This document shows positions 15,701 through 24,243 of a stretch of 41,537 bases of DNA, piece by piece. The DNA comes from a virus. The translations under genes and the position numbers were made by a program. The notes beneath the pieces are model-generated. The model did not search any database and had not been told where the DNA came from. It was given only the letters and a program-made list of their open reading frames with translations. The stretch is taken from positions 1 to 41,537 of IMG/VR virus record IMGVR_UViG_3300044492_000001, one strand, 5' to 3'. The first letter of the stretch is position 1. Every line of letters begins with the position of its first letter.

Positions 15701-16699
15701 CATGGCAGGATTCTTAGCTGTCAGCCTAGCGAAGTTCTGCATGCCCTCTGCTGCATCGAGGCCATACTCTTTAGCAGCAGTCAGCCATGACTGTACCACG
15801 TTGGCAGTTGGCAGTGGAGCCTCTGGTGCATCTATGTCACCGATCTCACTGCCTCCACGCCTGACTACTGAATCTTCATAGTCACGCATTGCCTTAGCGT
15901 ATGCAGGATCAGCAGCACGTGCATCACTAGCTGCCTTGCTGATACGCGCTCCCCAGTTGGCAGCACGTCTACCTGCTACGACACCGAACAGTGAGAAGGC
16001 ACCAATGACAGCAGCCTGTCCTTGTGTCATACCACTTGGACCAAGCTCACTGAATGGTGGAGCCTGTCCAGGCGCAGGTGGTTGTTGTCCTGGTGTCTCA
16101 CCAAGGAATGTAGCCACATCAGGTGGTATCGTAGATGCAGTTGGTTGCACACCTAGGAAGTGTGCTACATCAGGTGGCACATCAGGCTGTGCAGGTGTAC
16201 CAAGGAACTGTGCTACGTCAGCAGGTATGGCTTCATGTGTGGTTGTAGGCTCAGGTGCAACAGCTTCCAATGCAGCATGCTGTCCTGCACCTAGTGTGCC
16301 ACCAACCATGCCCATCTTCAACAGACCACTTGGTCCCATACCTGGGAACATCATGGCACCAGCACCACTGGCACCTGATCGTAGCAACTCCTCAGTGGGT
16401 GTCTCTGGCTTCTTACCACCTAGCCAGTCGTACACTTTGTCTTCTGTTCCAGCAGCACGCTGTCCCCACTCACCAAGCACAGCAGGTGCAGGTGGTAGGT
16501 TGGTTCCCAACTGTGCATTGGACAGAGTTGCACCAGCATCGTATGCTTGTCCTACGAAGCCAGCCAGTCGCTGTGCTAGTCCAGTACCTGGGATGTAGCC
16601 AGCAATGCCTTCTGAGTTGAGGTCAGGTAACAGGTTGGTAGCAGCAGACGCACCAACGCCTGGACCAAGTATCTTCAGGTAGTCGAGTAGGTCTGCCAT
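12728..16699 (-). CDS. Large internal virion protein (gp16-like position), 1323 aa
   Basis: This is the last and longest gene of the late operon. The N-terminal 200 residues are Gly/Ala/Pro-rich, with three spaced copies of P-x-DVA-x-FLG at about 159-167, 175-183 and 192-200. The central part is helical and includes NYLPETDREGRI, which recalls segments of large polyvalent-type proteins; further on there are hydrophobic stretches such as GYGGLITLSMLTAF. No lysozyme or transglycosylase catalytic motif was recognised. Size, position after two other internal-protein-like genes, and composition suggest a protein ejected with the DNA, like T7 gp16. The ATG follows the preceding stop immediately (TAGATG). 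Its stop overlaps the convergent + strand gene. Confidence 0.7.
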   Translation of the reverse strand: MADLLDYLKILGPGVGASAATNLLPDLNSEGIAGYIPGTGLAQRLAGFVGQAYDAGATLSNAQLGTNLPPAPAVLGEWGQRAAGTEDKVYDWLGGKKPETPTEELLRSGASGAGAMMFPGMGPSGLLKMGMVGGTLGAGQHAALEAVAPEPTTTHEAIPADVAQFLGTPAQPDVPPDVAHFLGVQPTASTIPPDVATFLGETPGQQPPAPGQAPPFSELGPSGMTQGQAAVIGAFSLFGVVAGRRAANWGARISKAASDARAADPAYAKAMRDYEDSVVRRGGSEIGDIDAPEAPLPTANVVQSWLTAAKEYGLDAAEGMQNFARLTAKNPAMAEKLGRHYGTAIDQQLWESKFRQFAMTGHDQVSGVTIPSFLQWTSDAERLGKRRFQDLNATLHARDELDNRAEMAKQRAARGEPPNPVEDRHNFYRQDVTQLNDIITRGMANPRIAELVTRHDMIQQGLIEIARKHGFLTDADAVKIRTAHPNYLPETDREGRILHTIGQRTLSPNGGIEGMTTKATSAMSQHVESLMRDIELNNMRRAYTDHILEWQNSTPGAPQLLYKAMTPPTGPGAMHTPYPAFGSEVFSPREQIIAVRTPTGMQHWRTDNSFLFDGLTGNNITRANIHFDSAGKLRQMLQSGTTGMMSLATGRFVPLRNLMYTALQAPVNASGGLYGGPVAWATRGMLPKTLTALPDMALNVVGALGQYGVNAFARQVPWRLSDLLRPNNPNIATQTIRAIVGDKPLEMASASMRQMYMNSSAYEGAAAGMGGQSLQQRRRMPLYNRDAGSNRTIRLQMGQLEPRILINADGGPSARPFLLNLQRAATDAFTHASEATHDFLYSLNKNNPAFRDKATGKTDQNQLVSAVRSVVGDPSQSGIGRIPQMARTLIPYANVSVQGKRAFGRAVVLNPLDTLGAMMTGYGGLITLSMLTAFQSQSNLLHFTQETTTADRASNLLIYNGKDAEHSLIKIPLSGEVREFFTPMYDMAFHLLNIRGAAFDNMTKDDVLGMLKEWWFHEIDRSTVEGVKHGLNDSWNFLDFPPLIKAGIALGGGHGRIDLSRIITDASTGNLGWNTFITQGMPDALPSTLGPNDAAAHGQDGKRTTELFSSILGLSGSVIADVFRLRGYLAQGNSWMDSLGSVGKDMLQATKDLNPQLGGHFLFENQVRLSVSSPIVEMTRREWKEMEKTSGVLGRPKDPSMTGTDRNALEVPVYETDEGRISEDPLVRQMATYTAGHVQNINSFVMPEIRALEKQLQQVDAMRLDPNKRRDFENETKRDIADKWRQVHDIVVEANGVLSQMAQRPIVLSKGMNWQAKSVAEIQ

Positions 16700-17674
16700 C
16701 TACTTATACTTGATCCATACCTCTTTGCCATCAGGGCCAATACCACGTATGGTATTACCCTTTGTGGTTGGTTTGCCATCAGCTTGTATGGCTCTCTGCA
16801 CTGCTGCTTTCTGATCAGGTGTAGCCTGTGTTGGCTTGGCAACTGGCGCAGCACTAGGCGTTGCAGGCTTCAATGAAGTAGCAGGATTGCCTGGTGTGCC
16901 AGTGAAGCCAGCAGGTGGTCCTTGTGTCCTGTCACGTGGTCCACTACCACCTTCTGCTTGTGGCAATGGTCTAACTGCACTGAATGGAACACCATGCTCA
17001 TTTGCAGCACGCTCCATTGCTTGGTCTATTGTCTCTCCTGGCTTCACCTTGATGTCTACTTTGACCACACCTCTTGGTGTCACAATGTTCATGGGCTGGA
17101 TGGTGATACCAGAACTGCCCTTGCGTTCTGCACTGGCACGTGCAGTGGCACCTGCCTGTTGAATGAGTTCATTCGTTGTAGACAGTGGTGTGCCCTGTGT
17201 CGTAGGCACACCAGTGAGTTGTGTGTTCACATCAGCACTTGGTATCAGGCCTGACTGTATGTTCTGGAAGTTGCCTTGTGCTGCCTCATGGTATGTCTTG
17301 GCCATCTGTCCTGAGATGTCACGTGCAGCCATACCCTCATATGTCCCAGGTGCAAGTCGTGAGAGGATGTCTCTGACACCCATCACACCAGGGAGTAGCT
17401 GTGTTCCACCTTGTGCATTCAACAGCTTAGGAAGTGCATCCAGCACTGACTCATCAGCCTGTGCCTGTAGTGCCCTGTCGTAGTAGCCTTGCTGCTTCTG
17501 TATTGCATCAGCATACATGGCATCATTAGCATTCCGATGTGCTGCCAAGTTCGTCATGAACACACCACCCATCTTAGTGGTGTAGGGATCATCGAACATC
17601 TTGAGGTTGGCTGTCTCCATCGCAGATGGATCGCCAAACTTAGGAGACGGCAGAGGGAGTGGTGCAATTGCCAT
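16700..17674 (-). CDS. Putative internal virion protein, 324 aa
   Basis: The N-terminal 140 residues look helical (ANDAMYADAIQKQQGYYDR, then DALPKLLNAQGG). Residues 195-235 contain an ordered strand-helix pair (GVVKVDIKVKPGETIDQAM), and 235-295 are Pro/Gly/Thr-rich linker before a short C-terminal domain (IRGIGPDGKEVWIKYK). No family is recognised. Gene order, between a gp14-like Ala-rich protein and the 1323-aa protein, suggests a member of the internal core that leaves the capsid with the DNA. The stop directly precedes the next ATG. A soluble tail accessory protein is an alternative. Confidence 0.6.
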   Translation of the reverse strand: MAIAPLPLPSPKFGDPSAMETANLKMFDDPYTTKMGGVFMTNLAAHRNANDAMYADAIQKQQGYYDRALQAQADESVLDALPKLLNAQGGTQLLPGVMGVRDILSRLAPGTYEGMAARDISGQMAKTYHEAAQGNFQNIQSGLIPSADVNTQLTGVPTTQGTPLSTTNELIQQAGATARASAERKGSSGITIQPMNIVTPRGVVKVDIKVKPGETIDQAMERAANEHGVPFSAVRPLPQAEGGSGPRDRTQGPPAGFTGTPGNPATSLKPATPSAAPVAKPTQATPDQKAAVQRAIQADGKPTTKGNTIRGIGPDGKEVWIKYK

Positions 17675-17676
17675 GG

Positions 17677-18756
17677 CTAGTATCCTTGATAACCAAAGCT
17701 ACCAGGAGCTTGGATGCCCTTGTTCGTTAGATCATCTTGGACAGATTGAGACAGTCCTACGCCTGGGCCTGTGCCACCGCCACCACTGAACAGTCCCTTG
17801 AGTGCAGGGTCTTTTAGTAGTTGACTCAGTGAGTCGAGGCCCTTCTCAACTCCATTCAAGTTGTTGAGTGGATCAGGTACTCTCTTAGAGGCAGCATCAG
17901 CAGCAGCATTCGACAACCCTTGTGCTTGGTTAGCTGCACCTAGACCATACGCACTGGTGATACCTGATGCATTGGCTCTGCTCGTCAACGCAGCGAGCAT
18001 GTCTTTGTTGTTCGTACTCGGTGTGATGGTAGGATACTGGAAGTTGGGAGTGCCAGCAGCCATTGCTGTAGTCAGGTCAGATGTCAGTCCCTGCCTACGC
18101 TGGTTGTTGATGCTCTCAGTCCCTTGCAGAGCAGCAAGTCGTGCCTCGATCATCCCCCTACGCAAGTCAGCAGATGACTTCTCACCTACGTCAGCTATCT
18201 GACCACCTGCATTAGTGCTAGATCTGTTCGCAGCCTGTGTTATGGCTTGTATGATAGGACGGTATGCCTGTGTGTTGGCATCTGCTGCCTGATTGGTCAA
18301 CAGACTAGTCAGTTCCTCACTTGTCGTAGGACGGAAGTCAGACATCCTACGCATCGCAGCATCGATGAGAGGCTGTGCTCTACTGGCATTGGCATCAGCA
18401 CGTGCATTCGCACCTTGTGCCTGATACATGTCAGTCGTGTTGCGACCTATTGCAGCACTGTCAGCAGCATTCTGTGCAGCTAGTGGAATGGGACCGAGTT
18501 TCGATGACCATGTGTTAGTGACAGGATCGTAGCTCAGTCCTGATCCTTGACTGTCTTCGAAGCCAGCACGCCCCATCCTGTTGATGTTTGCAAGTGCAAC
18601 TTGTGTGTTGGTCCTGTTGGCATTGCTGTCTTCTAACTGTCGCAGCAACAAGTCGTACGACTGGTTCTGTGCTCCATTGCCACCGAACAGCGACTTGCCG
18701 ACACCAACACCAGTGCCAACAATGCTAGCAATGGCAGCGGCTGTTGCGAGTGCCAT
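17677..18756 (-). CDS. Putative internal virion protein (gp14-like), 359 aa
   Basis: It begins with a small-residue hydrophobic stretch (ALATAAAIASIVGTGVGVG, residues 2-20), as in podoviral gp14-type core proteins that insert in the host envelope. A long Ala/Asn/Gln-rich helical region follows, then a Gly-rich tail (GLFSGGGGTGPGVG near 320). No enzymatic motif is visible. The ATG immediately follows the stop of the acetyltransferase gene (TAGATG). The assignment rests on composition and order; sequence identity with T7 gp14 is not evident. Confidence 0.6.
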   Translation of the reverse strand: MALATAAAIASIVGTGVGVGKSLFGGNGAQNQSYDLLLRQLEDSNANRTNTQVALANINRMGRAGFEDSQGSGLSYDPVTNTWSSKLGPIPLAAQNAADSAAIGRNTTDMYQAQGANARADANASRAQPLIDAAMRRMSDFRPTTSEELTSLLTNQAADANTQAYRPIIQAITQAANRSSTNAGGQIADVGEKSSADLRRGMIEARLAALQGTESINNQRRQGLTSDLTTAMAAGTPNFQYPTITPSTNNKDMLAALTSRANASGITSAYGLGAANQAQGLSNAAADAASKRVPDPLNNLNGVEKGLDSLSQLLKDPALKGLFSGGGGTGPGVGLSQSVQDDLTNKGIQAPGSFGYQGY

Positions 18757-19206
18757 CTAGATCATCCTCATGTAGATGTGTTCGATCAGATCGAAGCCCA
18801 GCTTTGGGAACAGTGGTTGTGCATCATACACTGTGCGATGGCCATGCACTATCATCTTCACATCTGTGCTCTCGAAGTAAGCAATGGCTGCCTCTACGAG
18901 CAGTGTGCCAATACCTTGGTTCCTGTGTGAGACATCCACTGCCAACGTGTTGCACAGTGCGAATGGCATACCTGCGTGCTGTGGATGGTTGCCAAGTATG
19001 TACATGGCAAAGCCAATCAATGCACCATCATCTGTACGTGCAGTGAAGAGCACCAGCCTACCTGCTACTGCAAGGTCAGTGTAGAACTTCCAGTTCATAC
19101 GCAGTGATGGGATGCCTTCCTGTGCCTTCGTGTTCGCATAGTAGTCACGGATGAGGGCATCCAACTCCATCACTGTATCGACAAGCTGTTCCTTATTGAT
19201 CTGCAT
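18757..19206 (-). CDS. GNAT-family N-acetyltransferase (second of two)
   Basis: The 149-residue protein has a well-preserved acetyl-CoA loop: TLAVDVSHRNQGIGTLLVEAA, with R95-N-Q-G-I-G at 95-100, preceded by strand LIGFAMYIL and followed by LFPKLGF (motif B, about 132-138). GNAT enzymes transfer an acetyl group from acetyl-CoA to amines. The substrate is unknown. Its ATG overlaps the previous stop (TGATG). Its place between two probable internal virion genes suggests either modification of virion proteins or a host-directed enzyme packaged and ejected with them. Confidence 0.85.
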   Translation of the reverse strand: MQINKEQLVDTVMELDALIRDYYANTKAQEGIPSLRMNWKFYTDLAVAGRLVLFTARTDDGALIGFAMYILGNHPQHAGMPFALCNTLAVDVSHRNQGIGTLLVEAAIAYFESTDVKMIVHGHRTVYDAQPLFPKLGFDLIEHIYMRMI

Positions 19207-20321
19207 CAGAAGGCACCAGTGCTACCTAGGCCACGACCCTTGTTCTTGTCCTCTTCGTAGAGGGACGGAATGGTTCCACCAACACCAGCAATGGGTGTCG
19301 TGTTGATCGGTCCCTGTGCTGCACCACCAGCATTGATGAGGTCAGACAGTGTGATGAACTTGCTGTCACCTACTTTGGTCCGCAACTCACCACCGAATGT
19401 GCCTGTCTCTGCTGCTGCTCGCTCTCTTGCCTGTGTGTCATACGTGCCAGGATCGAATGCTTGATTAGGCTTCAGTCCTGCGAGTGTAGTCCTACCACCA
19501 CCAATGATGTCATTGATGTAACCACGATCCTCATTGAGAATGGAGCGAGCCAATCCAGTCACAGTACCCTCTGCACCTGTGCGTGCCTCATTGAACTTGG
19601 TCAGCGCACCTTGGTAGCCAATCGGATCGAGTGTGCCTCGCTTGTAGGCATTCTCTAGCTGTCCCTTCACAGGATTGAACTGCTCATCCAGTATGGTGTT
19701 GGTGAATGTTCCCAGACCAGTGTCAGGCAACAGTGTGTTCGTGTAGTTGGGACCGAACACGTTGTTGAATGCTGTCTCATTCTTAGTCCTACTGGCATTC
19801 GTGACACTGTTGAGGATGTCAGAGCCTAGTGTCTTAGTGAATGCACTGGCAGGATTAGGACTGTCATCCATGATGCTGCCTCTAGCAGTTGCTAAGGCAG
19901 GATTGATGTATGTGTCCATGTACTGGTTGGGATCTAGTCCAGCATCTCTGAACGTCTGCTGTATATTCGTCAGTGCATTGTTCTGGCCAGTGTTCAAGCT
20001 CTCTAGCCACTTGTTGTGGTCAGTTGTCTTCGTGTTTGCTGCTTCTGTTGCTTTAGCAGTAGAGGTAGCAGCCTCACCAGTCCTACGTTCTGCTACATGC
20101 TCATTGTATAGCTGTGCAGCCGTCTTGCGTGGAGTACCATCAGGATTGACACCACCACCGAACAGTGCTTCCATTGGTGACTCAGTGAACACTGTGCCAT
20201 CTACAGGGTCAACGAATGTCCTAGGTTGTGGTGGCGGTGAACTACCACCACCTCCCTTACCACCACCTCCACGCACTACCCTGCTGCCTACACGTAGCGG
20301 CTGACCTCCTGCTGTGAACAT
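19206..20321 (-). CDS. Putative virion protein, 371 aa
   Basis: ATG 20321 overlaps the upstream stop (TGATG) with GAGGG about nine bases upstream; a GTG one codon earlier is also possible. Residues 15-35 are Gly/Pro-rich (GGGGKGGGGSSPPPQ). The rest is Asn/Thr/Ala-rich and mostly helical (NIQQTFRDAGLDPNQYMD, then NAYKRGTLDPIGYQGALTK). No family is recognised. Being sandwiched between two acetyltransferase genes and upstream of the gp14-like gene, it is likely a structural or internal protein, possibly a substrate of one of the enzymes (inference). Confidence 0.65.
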   Translation of the reverse strand: MFTAGGQPLRVGSRVVRGGGGKGGGGSSPPPQPRTFVDPVDGTVFTESPMEALFGGGVNPDGTPRKTAAQLYNEHVAERRTGEAATSTAKATEAANTKTTDHNKWLESLNTGQNNALTNIQQTFRDAGLDPNQYMDTYINPALATARGSIMDDSPNPASAFTKTLGSDILNSVTNASRTKNETAFNNVFGPNYTNTLLPDTGLGTFTNTILDEQFNPVKGQLENAYKRGTLDPIGYQGALTKFNEARTGAEGTVTGLARSILNEDRGYINDIIGGGRTTLAGLKPNQAFDPGTYDTQARERAAAETGTFGGELRTKVGDSKFITLSDLINAGGAAQGPINTTPIAGVGGTIPSLYEEDKNKGRGLGSTGAF

Positions 20322-20794
20322 CACACTATCCCTCTAGAGTACCTGTAGATGGAACCAAATCGTTTGAAGCCCATGTGATTGTAGAGTGCCCACACAGCCT
20401 CACTGTTGATGCCAGCGATGTCACCACTCTGTACCATCACTGCCATCTTGTCATCGAGTGCCCACTGAACGAAGCCACGCATGAGTGCCATGCCTACCTT
20501 GGCTCGTGCTACGACTGTCTCTCTGACATACCACACGTCCTCGATGCCCATCAGCTTAGGACTGTGAAAGAACTGCACCACACGTCCACCAACGAAGCCC
20601 TGTACTGAGTCATCATCATCGAATGCGATCCGCATGTACTGATTGGGATTGCCAATGTACGTGCATACGGTAGCCAATGAGTGTGCCCATTCGAAGTCAG
20701 GCCCAATGATGCCCAGTTGGCTCTGCTCAATGACTTCCTTGCCTAGCTGAGTGGCGTGGGCGGCATTGAACTCAGAGACGGGTTCGATCCTCAC
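20321..20794 (-). CDS. GNAT-family N-acetyltransferase (first of two), divergent
   Basis: The 157-residue protein starts with GTG 20794, which overlaps the stop of the fibre gene (GTGA). The fold is GNAT-like: strand VQGFVGGRVV, strand DVWYVRETVV at 86-95, a degenerate acetyl-CoA loop ARAKVGMAL (96-104), and LYNHMGFKRFG (137-147) as motif B. The signature R/Q-x2-G-x-G/A is shifted by one residue, so activity is less certain than for the second GNAT at 18757-19206. The two are only distantly similar and are not a recent duplication by eye. No substrate can be read from sequence. Confidence 0.75.
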   Translation of the reverse strand: MRIEPVSEFNAAHATQLGKEVIEQSQLGIIGPDFEWAHSLATVCTYIGNPNQYMRIAFDDDDSVQGFVGGRVVQFFHSPKLMGIEDVWYVRETVVARAKVGMALMRGFVQWALDDKMAVMVQSGDIAGINSEAVWALYNHMGFKRFGSIYRYSRGIV

Positions 20795-22524
20795 CGCTGT
20801 GCAGCTTCTAATGCTATGACACGAGCGGTCAGTTCCTGTATGGACTTGGCCATCAGTGCCACCATGGTGCTATTGTCTATACCAAGTGATGGGCTAGGAT
20901 CATCCATCTTACCATCACTACCATCAGGTATTGGTATGCCTGTGGCGAGCACTGCATCACTGTAGACAGGCTGCACCTCCTGTGCAATGAAACCACAGTC
21001 ATGTCTGTTGTTGCTAATCCAATCGAACTCTACAACTCGCAACTGCATCAGTGTATCCAGGCCATGTGTCATATCCACGACATTGGTCTTGAGGCGAGCA
21101 TCACTGCTGGGCACGAATGCATTGGCTACCATCGGACCAACGTAGTTGACGAGAGCACTGTCAGTGGCTCTCAGTTGGAACGGACACTGACCATCAGATC
21201 GGAAGTAGCCAAAGTTGTTTGTCGTAGCATCGTACTGCAACAGTGACTGATTGGTGTTGAATTGGAAGTTGGTAGCATTGCCTGTCTTGTAGAGAGCAAT
21301 CGAGCCATCATTGGTTAGGCCAATGCCTTGGCTGTGTAGTGTTGCCCAATAGGCTGTTGGACCACCTGCTCCATCTGTAGGACCAAGTCGTAGCTGTCCA
21401 ACAGAGTCACACCACATACCAACAGCAGTAGACATTGATGTGTTGTATGCATATACGACAGGTGTACTTGCATTCTGCACACCGAGCCTACCACCTAGTG
21501 ACAGGATGCTACCTGCTGCCTGTACGTAGCCACCACCACCTATGTAGAACAGGTTGGTGCCTGCGTTGTTCAGATATGAGAGAGCACCGTTCGTTCTGTT
21601 GAATTGCAACTTCCATCCATCAGTCGTGAACTGCACATTGGTGCTTGTACTGTCTACCCACAGTGATCCTAGACCACCCCACTGCACTTGGTTGGATGCT
21701 ACAAGTACATTCGTGTTAATCTGTGTAGTCCCAGACAACACACCACTGACATTCAGTGACATGCGATGGAATGTAGGATTACCATTCCCATCCATGGTAG
21801 AGAAGTACATGGCACCGTCATTGGCAACGAATGTACCTGCTGCTGCATTCCATGTGCTGTTGAAGCCATAGAAGGTTGGAGGGATACCAGGTGAGTATGC
21901 TCTAACGTTGTTGCCGAGGTATACACGATCAGTGGCAGCAGCGAAGACTCCATTGACTTGTAGATTACCAGTGATGATGCCACCAGTCGTAGGCAGGAAG
22001 CCTGTCCCACCTACTCGTGCATCCACATACTGCTTGGTTGCAGCACCCTTGACATCTGATGGATCACCACTCAACACGAGTGGACCAGTCATGGTGCTAC
22101 CTGACTTCAGCACAGAGTTGGCAGACGCAGCAGCCGCAGCCGCAGCACTATTGGCAGCCTGTGCCGCTGAGTTGGCAGCAGCGATAGCAGCAGCATTGGC
22201 TTGATCCGCTAGATCACTGCCATTGGGTATCTGATTGGTCCAGTTGAGTGGCCTTGCTGCTCTGTCCTGTGCGAATGTCATAGGTGCAGCAGGACTGGTA
22301 TGCGATACATTGCAGTACCACAGACTGCTGTCTGTCGCGTCCGTGGCTGTCTGTCCCTGTGCATACAGGTGGTTGTTCTGCCATATGCCTATGTAGCCAG
22401 GGATGGCAAAGAAGCTACCTAGCGCACTGTCAATGATGGCCATGTCACCATTGATCTCTTGGTCCCATGGTTCCTGATCGAACACAGGCTGTGCCAACTT
22501 GAGGATCGGTGTGTAAGTGACCAT
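20791..22524 (-). CDS. Tail fibre with C-terminal S74 intramolecular chaperone
   Basis: The 577-residue protein has an N-terminal virion-binding part, an Ala-rich probable trimeric coiled coil (about 105-138), and the fibre repeat MTGPLVLSGDP to AATKQYVD (142-168). A long beta-rich shaft follows, then a C-terminal Peptidase_S74 domain from about residue 470. The autoproteolytic pair is S474 and K479 in SDARLK, and the domain ends in the coiled segment SIQELTARVIALEA. S74 domains trimerise the fibre and then cleave themselves off. GGAGA precedes ATG 22524. The protein probably carries host-receptor specificity. Confidence 0.9.
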   Translation of the reverse strand: MVTYTPILKLAQPVFDQEPWDQEINGDMAIIDSALGSFFAIPGYIGIWQNNHLYAQGQTATDATDSSLWYCNVSHTSPAAPMTFAQDRAARPLNWTNQIPNGSDLADQANAAAIAAANSAAQAANSAAAAAAASANSVLKSGSTMTGPLVLSGDPSDVKGAATKQYVDARVGGTGFLPTTGGIITGNLQVNGVFAAATDRVYLGNNVRAYSPGIPPTFYGFNSTWNAAAGTFVANDGAMYFSTMDGNGNPTFHRMSLNVSGVLSGTTQINTNVLVASNQVQWGGLGSLWVDSTSTNVQFTTDGWKLQFNRTNGALSYLNNAGTNLFYIGGGGYVQAAGSILSLGGRLGVQNASTPVVYAYNTSMSTAVGMWCDSVGQLRLGPTDGAGGPTAYWATLHSQGIGLTNDGSIALYKTGNATNFQFNTNQSLLQYDATTNNFGYFRSDGQCPFQLRATDSALVNYVGPMVANAFVPSSDARLKTNVVDMTHGLDTLMQLRVVEFDWISNNRHDCGFIAQEVQPVYSDAVLATGIPIPDGSDGKMDDPSPSLGIDNSTMVALMAKSIQELTARVIALEAAQR

Positions 22525-22526
22525 GA

Positions 22527-24242
22527 CTATCTCCTGATCCCACCACGTAGGTATGCTATTGAGATGCTGACGATACGCAGTCGCTTGTCTGTCTCACCAT
22601 AGATGCGTAGCTTCAGTAGCTTGAACTTCGTATTGTATCCATACGTGCGTTCATCACGTGTCCTCCGACCACCACCATACGGACTATCCCCGTAGGGTGA
22701 GTTGCCATAGCCACCTGCATCACCACCAGTGAACTGCATGGACAGCATGGGGACACGCTCACCTCTGTAGAATACGATGTTGTCTACATACGCTTCTACA
22801 ATGAACGGTGCCTCACCTTCTGAATCGAAGGCAATGTACTTGATGTACTTGATGTCCATCCTGTGCTTGAAGTCAGCCCATGGCAGTTCCCATGTGAACT
22901 TGATCTTTTCACCACGCCCTGTGTTGACAGTAGGATCATTGCGACGATCAGTGCCTATGTCAGCATCGAAGTCATACGTGTACAACTTGTTGCCACGACT
23001 GAACACGATGTTCTGCAATGCAGTCCTACATGCAGACTGCCATGTCCATCCACGAAGGCGTGCCCACGTCTGTATCTTCAGTGTAGGGATGTTCGTGTAA
23101 CTGAAACAGATTGTCTCAGTGAGTACACCAGCCTCATACCGAGGAACAAACAGCATGTACCTGAAGTGTCTCAGGTCATAGACTGCGAACACACGCTGCT
23201 CGATCTGTGCCTGTGTCAGTGGTTGGATCATGTCAGTGATCAGTGGATCAATGAGATGACTGATCCTCACTGGCCGCAGTGTGTTGAAGACGTTGACTCG
23301 ATTGATCGAGTTGACGCCCACATTATCGTTGAAGAATGTGTCGTCTCCCACAGATACAAGCGAGCGGTGTGCAATGCATCCGAACTCCTCAACAAAGCCA
23401 TCATCAGTTGGTTCGTGCTTAGGTGGTGTGCCGTCTGTGTATACTCCGAGGTCGAGAGGCAATACACCACGCTCGAACGTGACGATGAGCTTGTCACGAT
23501 ATGCCACCATCCCTGTGATCGTAGCTGAACCAATCGACACACGTGGTCCTAGGTCAACATTCACTGCATCAGCAGGATCACTCTCACCGTAGTATGTCCC
23601 ACTGGTGTCCTTCGCACTGATGAACACAGTGCTTGGCTTGTCTGCTACACCAGCAAAGATGACATACTGTCCGTGTGCAATGACGAACTTGCCCTTGGGT
23701 ATGTTCACACTAGACAGTGATCCCAAGTCGGCTAGATACTGCACCACTAGGTAGTTGGGATTGACTGAACCATCTGGTCGTGTCAGCCTACCCTGTACAA
23801 TCAGTGGCGTGTCTCTGCCATTGGTGATGATGAGGTCTGAGTTGAAGATGGTGAAGTCTACGAACGTGATACCAGCAGGCCATGGTACTGCATCACCAGG
23901 GAAGCGATGTCTCACTGTGACGTTGCCAGCACCATCAGTGGTAGTGATGTTGCCTGATGCCTGCACTGACCAGATGAAGCCAGCGAAGTAGACATGGTTC
24001 ACTATGTCTGAGGTGTCAGCGATCTGGTTGGTCAGCAGCAGTGTGCCAGGACGCAATGCCTGACTACCATCAGTTCCACGCTCGAAGTTGTCTAGCTCCT
24101 TAGCGAACTTCGGTGACATGTTGAGATCAGTGTCAGTGACATTGAGGCCACCCTCAAAGCTACGCACTGTACTGATCTGCAAGTTGCTCTGTGGCTGTTC
24201 ACCACGTGGGTTGAGGTTGCCTGATGTCTTGGTGAGATACAC
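22527..24242 (-). CDS. Tail nozzle/tubular protein B-like protein, 571 aa
   Basis: GTG 24242 is the preferred start because AGGAG lies six bases upstream and the gene then begins directly after the spike stop. An ATG at 24278 would overlap the spike gene by 35 bases. The beta-rich protein contains FEGGLN near the N-terminus, repeated propeller-like strands (FTIFNSDLIITNG, FVIAHGQYVIFAG, MVAYRDKLIVTF), and a Gly/Tyr-rich loop near residue 510 (YGNSPYGDSPYGGG). This resembles podoviral nozzle proteins (T7 gp12 or P22 gp10 role) that close the short tail. Position next to adaptor and spike genes agrees. Confidence 0.7.
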   Translation of the reverse strand: MYLTKTSGNLNPRGEQPQSNLQISTVRSFEGGLNVTDTDLNMSPKFAKELDNFERGTDGSQALRPGTLLLTNQIADTSDIVNHVYFAGFIWSVQASGNITTTDGAGNVTVRHRFPGDAVPWPAGITFVDFTIFNSDLIITNGRDTPLIVQGRLTRPDGSVNPNYLVVQYLADLGSLSSVNIPKGKFVIAHGQYVIFAGVADKPSTVFISAKDTSGTYYGESDPADAVNVDLGPRVSIGSATITGMVAYRDKLIVTFERGVLPLDLGVYTDGTPPKHEPTDDGFVEEFGCIAHRSLVSVGDDTFFNDNVGVNSINRVNVFNTLRPVRISHLIDPLITDMIQPLTQAQIEQRVFAVYDLRHFRYMLFVPRYEAGVLTETICFSYTNIPTLKIQTWARLRGWTWQSACRTALQNIVFSRGNKLYTYDFDADIGTDRRNDPTVNTGRGEKIKFTWELPWADFKHRMDIKYIKYIAFDSEGEAPFIVEAYVDNIVFYRGERVPMLSMQFTGGDAGGYGNSPYGDSPYGGGRRTRDERTYGYNTKFKLLKLRIYGETDKRLRIVSISIAYLRGGIRR

Positions 24243-24243
24243 T

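Noticed and set aside
15936-16598. 220-codon Pro/Cys-rich + strand open frame
   Set aside because: Antisense shadow of the Gly/Ala/Pro-rich N-terminus of the 1323-aa protein; no ribosome site and implausible composition.
22777-23528. Overlapping + strand frames opposite the nozzle-like gene
   Set aside because: They lie wholly antisense to a well-supported virion gene and show no recognisable domain.
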